Translations under genes and position numbers: made by a program
The notes under the pieces: generated by a model
Seen by the model: only the letters and a program-made list of their open reading frames with translations
Told to the model about the DNA's origin: nothing
Database searches by the model: none
Part shown: positions 49,201 through 55,900 of the stretch, one piece after another
How the letters are laid out: each line of letters begins with the position of its first letter
Numbering within the stretch: the first letter of the stretch is position 1
Source of the DNA: Acholoe squamosa
Lineage: Eukaryota > Annelida > Polychaeta > Phyllodocida > Polynoidae
Direction: 5' to 3'
NCBI GenBank assembly: GCA_949317995.1
Contig: OX439044.1
Location: 24,252,733-24,316,732, forward strand
Length of the DNA: 64,000 nt

Positions 49201-51200
49201 TATAGAATACATGAGGTCCGAGTTACTCCAGCACGCCCCTAAAGCCGCGGATATGTCCGCTAGGTGGCTGTGTATGCAAAGCCATGGTGGGTGCCTTTCC
49301 CACCACGGCTGGCAGACTCCTTGACCACCTGGGAGGTAGGGGGTGGGTAGTGGACAACATACCATGCATTCACGGTCTCAGCTATGTAGGTCAGTGTGTG
49401 TATCATACACAGACCAATATCTTGTATTTCTATAAATCATAATAAGTTTATTTTTCACAGCAGCCAACAATGTGTTCATACCCACACTATCATAATTTTT
49501 TAAGGCAAAATTCCTAAAATTACCCATTAAAAAGTAACTATGAAATTCTCTCCCATTGACACAGCATTGGGGCCTAGTTAGGGAGACCCACCCTCCTCCT
49601 GCTGCCCGACCAGCAACCAGCTCACAAGTGGGTGCGAGGGGTAACTCGGACCTCATGTATTGGACTGCTCTATATTATACATTAAATTAGTACTAAAGGC
49701 CCCCGCCATATAAGCAATGTGCGCCAATAAGTACCCATAGCCTAGGACATATTTATGGACCACATATAAATCGTATAATGGCAGTTTTAGACTTCCCCAA
49801 TATTTCTACAATTGCTTTTCCAGTAAGACAATTCAATTTGTTTTTTATCCAAGCACCACCTTATTGAAGACTTCATGACTGAGAGTTGCTGATTTTGACC
49901 ACATCCCTACTGCATTCTTTTTATTCAATGATAATCTTTCAAGTACTCCCTATCAATATGTATTATACCCTTGGAGAGCCTCTTCGTTTCCTGAGATAAC
50001 TACTCTCCCCCATCTAAGGGTGGGGCTTTGGACCCCAGCCACCAGAAAAGGGTAGTTTATCATGTGCTTGGAAGCACTCCCCCTCGCATGGTACTATTGA
50101 TAGGAGTGGGAAGGTCGGTTGGGTGGTATTGGCCACCATGATTGGTATGCTTGGCAGTCCAGGCAGCCTGTCGAGAAGGCCGAGGGACAGTCCAGGTTAG
50201 CTTATCGACTGTTCTCACACTACAATGTATACGACCCTACATCTGCTCACACACATTTTGTGCACCTCCCCGTGGCCCTCTATGTGAGGGCTATGGGGAT
50301 ATAGGGAGAGAATTGTCATGTTATGATATGTTAACTCACCTGTGGAATATTATACTTCAGAACAGTGGGTAACTACAATTTGTTCACATTTCTCCCGATT
50401 GCATTGGGCTTATTTGGTGTGTACCCCGCGCATGAATCAAAAGGGGTAACTACATTACATGGCTGTAAATGACAATAATAGCAGGAGGCATCAGATTGTG
50501 CATGCCGGAGCAGCTGTCTGGTAGCCGCTCGTGATCAGTATTTATCCAGGCGGCTGAACCATACAGTCTGCCCGCTGTCCTTCAAGGTATTCTGTCGCTG
50601 CCACACGACCATAGCTCTCTGATCCACGTGTCTGATCTACCTCAAAGCAGCTCTCATCTAGAGCAGGATAGCTCTCCTGGCGGCCCTCCCATCCAAATAA
50701 TCCCTCTACCTCAGTACAGAGAGCACCTAGTCCCTTTGCCTTGGTACACATAGTTCCTCACCATGCTTACTACTGCTCCAACAGCAGCAGTTTTTTGCAT
50801 GGTCAGAGTAGGTTGATATGGGCAGCTGACAAATATACATTGAGCAGTTGAAGTCATACTCAGGTTAAGGAATTTTGGGCATTAGTGGTTGGTTGCCTAT
50901 TCAAAAGTAACCCCCCCCCCCCCCCCACCTCCCATCAAGAACCTGTAACGGGCGAACCACATACCGGGCACCACCCTTGCTGGAAACCTGCATATTGATA
51001 TTACTACCTACTCAATTGTATGCAGGTCAGCAGACAGGAGGAGCAGCTCGTAATTGGCGCTGGCGGCTGTGGGTGGGGTGTTGATGTGCTGCCAGCGAGA
51101 GGGGCATCACACAGAGCCTCTGGTGACACAAGGCCTGGACCCTGGATCCTGTAGGTGAGGTGTTAGCTGTAACGGCGCCAGCAGCAGCAGCAGCAGCAAT

Positions 51201-51236
<36 letters not shown>

Positions 51237-52918
51237 AGCAGCAGCAGCAGTAGCAGCAGCAGCAGTAGTAGCTGCAGCAGTATTGATACTACCTATACAA
51301 TTGGCACCATCCCTGACACCACAATAGAGGCCTGCTGTCAGCTGGGCGTGGATCTCCTCATCAAGTACCATTTAGACCATGACCACCTAACCATTAAGGC
51401 TGCAACCCACACTGTCATCAGTGCTTCTATACAAAGAAACAGGCAAGGAGAAAGCACATTAACTCCCCTGCATCTAGCACAGCTGAAGGCAGATGGACTA
51501 ACCCACAGATTCAGTGGGGATAGCTGGACGGGGGATTGCTGATCTTGCGCTGGATCTTGGTGCCCCTGAGGCCGAGGAGCGCTGGGTGCTGACTGTGTCT
51601 GGGCTAGAATTGTCTGAGTCTGAGAGGGGCTGATGCTGTCACTGGCTGTGACGGCCTAGTAAGGAGCAGCTCTGTCACACAGGTGTCACTCAACCCCCAG
51701 ACAGGCAGTGACTGAGTGACCTGCTCTGTTAGCTGCTATTTGTCTAGGCGTAACCAAAGACTAATCGAGAGGAAAGGTGGGGTGCTGGTCTTACTCCAAA
51801 CCTCATTCCCATTCCTTTGGAGGACTTTGGTTGAGGAACAGCTCAGGGAAAGAAGATAACGACAAAGGGCACAATGAGCAACTGAAGAAAACAAAACAAA
51901 TACGGGATAGCAGCTTCCCTGATTTCCCTAGTAGACAGTGTGCATAAAAGGACTATTTAAGAGGATTTCATATTGCTAGACTGGCAGTGCGGGGTAGAGT
52001 GCAAGTGGATATCCTCTGTAATGGTATATTCGATAGAGATTCTTTGGGGCACTGACCAGTGAGCTGCTCACATTTAGGAGCAGTGGAGCAGCTACCCATC
52101 TTTCTGTCTGGGTGAAGGAGTAGTTCATGTCTCATCAGCTTGAGAACCGTCATGGGAGGATGTAATACAATAACAGGCGTCATCAAGATGTTGGCAAAAG
52201 GGTAGGACTTCCAGCTTTGTACAACCCTATTCAGTCGGCACACGATACCATGATACTGTAGTATCTCGCGTATAAGCCTAATCTTAGGCTTAATGGTGCT
52301 GCATACACAGTTGTGTACATCATGCCGGAAATAGCATACAGGTTTTCTATGTCGCAAGCTGCCCGTAAAGAGCTTCTAGATTATACTGTATGTATAGGAA
52401 AGGATATAATGGTAAAGGTGAACGATGATATGTTTGAGCCGACCGTTTCTTCATGAGCATGTCCAGCTCGTTCCGCACGAGGCCGGCGGGCTGGACATGT
52501 GAGTGAAGAAACAGGAGGCTCAAACTGATCAGAGTTCATCTTTACATTTATGTCAAGGTGTTTCAATCGATAATTAATTGATTTTCAATCAGTATCATCC
52601 ATAATTAGCTAATATTCACCTACCACCAACATGAAAATGCTGACCCCCGCCATCTTGAATGTTTATGTTTCAAAAATGCTGCGCATGCGTGATGGACCTA
52701 TGATGTCATTGTGTGGATTAGGCGCTGGTTATTCAACGCAGGGGTGCAATACGAGGATCTAGTGCATTGTCAATGGGGCATCGATATTCACATTGACATA
52801 ACAATGCATATTGCTCAATTGACTTTCTGCTTTCCTATGAATGTGGTATTAACTAGCATATAGAGATACAATGAAATAGAGTTAAGTTATTTTGTGATTA
52901 CACTACCGTATATATATA

Positions 52919-52995
<77 letters not shown>

Positions 52996-55900
52996 TGGAT
53001 TTGTAGGTACCATATTGTGGCGGGCTTCCCTAGCCCAGTTAAAGGGGTCTATTTCTCCTCTTTCCTATCCCCTCAGGATGTGTGTGGTGCACATATGCAT
53101 GGGCACTGACACATTCCTCTGTGAAATTGTGTAATGTAGTTCTCACCATGAATATGACCTTAGCTGTTGAAATGGCGTTAAACATCTATTACTCACTCAC
53201 TCACCATATTGTGGACAACAGAGTGCAAGAATGCATATTGGACGTTTCGCCGCCCGGGCCAGCAGTCTACTATATAGCAATGTATTTTCAAATATTCTAC
53301 TCTAGTACTGGCCAAAGGGCCAATTTCAAAAGATTTTTTAGAAAGAATCACTGGCCCGCAGCCCAAACTACTGCTGTCAAACAAGCCCCTGTTTTACAAT
53401 GTTAAGTAGATGGAGTGAGTATCTATCAACGCTGCATTGTGATACTTTAAGACAGGTAGTCATCTCAAATACACCACAACCTAGATGACTAGTCGAATAG
53501 AGGGTATTCCGTGTGGGATTGACTAGGTCTAGCCTAGGCTGTACATTTTTTTATTTAGGTACAAATTCACAATATGATAGGTAGATACGATTTATTACAT
53601 AGATACAGGATACAAGGCATGTAATATATGTGTATCAATTACCGAGTGTTTTTTTTTTGTTGTTTTTTTTTTTGGGGGGGGGGGTTTAAAAGAATTCATC
53701 ACATTGTACAACTACAAAAAGATTATATACACTGTACAAAAATACATTCAGAAGGTTATCCAGAGACAGGGAATCCCGTAATAAAGGTTATATACATCAA
53801 AGCCAAGTGCACTTGGAATGAATTCAGTACCGTAAACTCCTGTGTATAAGACGCATCCTCTACGCCAAACAAAATGCTGGGGAGTCTTATAGCTTTCTCT
53901 CAAGTTGGGGGGGCGTCTTATACGAGGGGTAATTTTACTATAGAACAGTACTGGATTTACAAAATTGGTACCTAAGAGGTGCGTCTTATACGCGAAAATG
54001 CCTCTGCTGAGTTTGGGGGGCGTCCTATACACGCAGCAGGTCTTCTACGCGGGAGAATACGGTATATCCCCTTCTCCCGGTCCTCTCTGACCTGCCCCAG
54101 GTGCCTCGATGCAGGAAATGAATGAGTCATAGACCTGTAGGAAGTTCTTTGGTCGTCAACCAGCTGCTTTTACCACTGCCTATTGAATTCCACATGATTA
54201 GTATTCAAGTTGACAGATGCGTCTTGTGGCTGTGTTATGTGGTATTCATATTTAGTATGATGGATTCATTATATAGTACCGTAAGCTCCCGCGTAGAAGA
54301 CGCGTCCTCTACGCCAAACAAAATGCTGCTGGGTCTTATACGCGGGAGGGTAATTGCCTTGAGTTGGGGGTGCGCCTTATACGCGGGTTTTTCCAACATC
54401 TTATAGCTTTCTCTCAAGTTGGGGGGGCGTCTTATATGAGGGGTAATTTTTCTATAGAAATGTACTAATCTTACAAATTGAAGCATTAAAATGTGCATCT
54501 TATATGCGAAAATGCATGTGCTGAGTTTGGGGTGCGTCTTATACGCGCAGCGCATCTTATACGCGGGAGATTACGGTAATAGCAAAAAGACTGATAACCT
54601 TCATATTGTCAAATACATTTCAACGTTATGTGCACTGTGAGGACCTTATATATTTCCTCATTGAAATCAAGTTTTTCTTCATTATAAAATCTTAATTCTG
54701 TGTTTCAGATTGTTCAAAGCCAATGGGCGTGGACGGGCGTTCGGTCCTAAGTGTCATGTGGGGGACAAGGTCGGCTGTGGCGTTAAATTTGACCAGGTCC
54801 GGGAGGAGGATGCTGCAAAACAGGTTGTCCCCGTCTTCTTCACACGGAATGGCAAAGAGGTGAGAGAGAATTTTACCTCACTAACTTGTGGTATTGATAA
54901 CACGCCTTGTGTGTTTGGTCGTACCACCTGTGAGTTTTACCTTGCCTCCTGTTGTGTGGGATCATGTTTTGCCACACTTCTTGTTTCTTTATCGTACACA
55001 TCTGTGAACTTGAGTATATGTGTTTGATCTTGCCCAATTCTGAGTTTAACAAATTGCCGCCAATGTGGGCTTGAATTTGAGGTGTGATTTATTTTTAGAT
55101 GGCCCACGACATCTTACGATCTTTTTCTTCAAACAAAGTCATACTCCTGGCAGTTTGAATCAAAACTAGTCCCAATATATCCAAGAGCAAACAATATGTT
55201 AAAAAACATTGTGTGTCACTTATGGGGGATGGGTCACAGTGATCCGTGCTATTTCAGAGGTAAAAAGTTCAGAATGTCAAAGCTGACTGGTGGGCAATGT
55301 GCTGTTCCAATGTTGTCTTTTGCAATCGGGTAGAGGTCTACACATTCCACCTGTTATATCTTACAGGTTGGTAAGGTGCTGGCCCCAATGCCTGTGGATG
55401 GACTGTATCCAGCCGTAGGGCTCAACTCGGAGGGGGAGGAGGTGCGTGTGTCGCTAGACGCTGAGTGGGAGGAGAAGGACATCATCCACATGTCGGTAGA
55501 CAACTGCGAAGAAGATTGGTCGCGGCTACATGATGTCCGTCTAAATGGACAGGTACAACTTGGGGCCATGAGGGGATTTTACAAAACATACATTATTCCT
55601 AATCTCAATTGATGATTTCACTTACCTGTAAGCAGATCAGTTTACTAGTAACACAGATCCCTTTTCTAGCTATATCCATCTCCTCTTCTTTTTTTTACGG
55701 CCCAAGCTAAACATTCAATAAAAAATATGTCGTCGCCTCAGTGCAACAAGATTGTAACTGCATCTGAGGTGACGATGTGCAGTCAACGGGTGAGTGACAA
55801 AATGAGTCCACTCCTTTATTTGTCTATCACCAATGATTTGCTCAAGTCAGCAAATTATGTGAATTAAGGTACCTGGGTATTGTATGTTGGCGTTTAGTTA

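Noticed and set aside
51027-51371. 114-codon minus-strand frame with polyalanine
   Set aside because: Created by the interrupted GCA repeat; no conserved flanking domain and no splice support.
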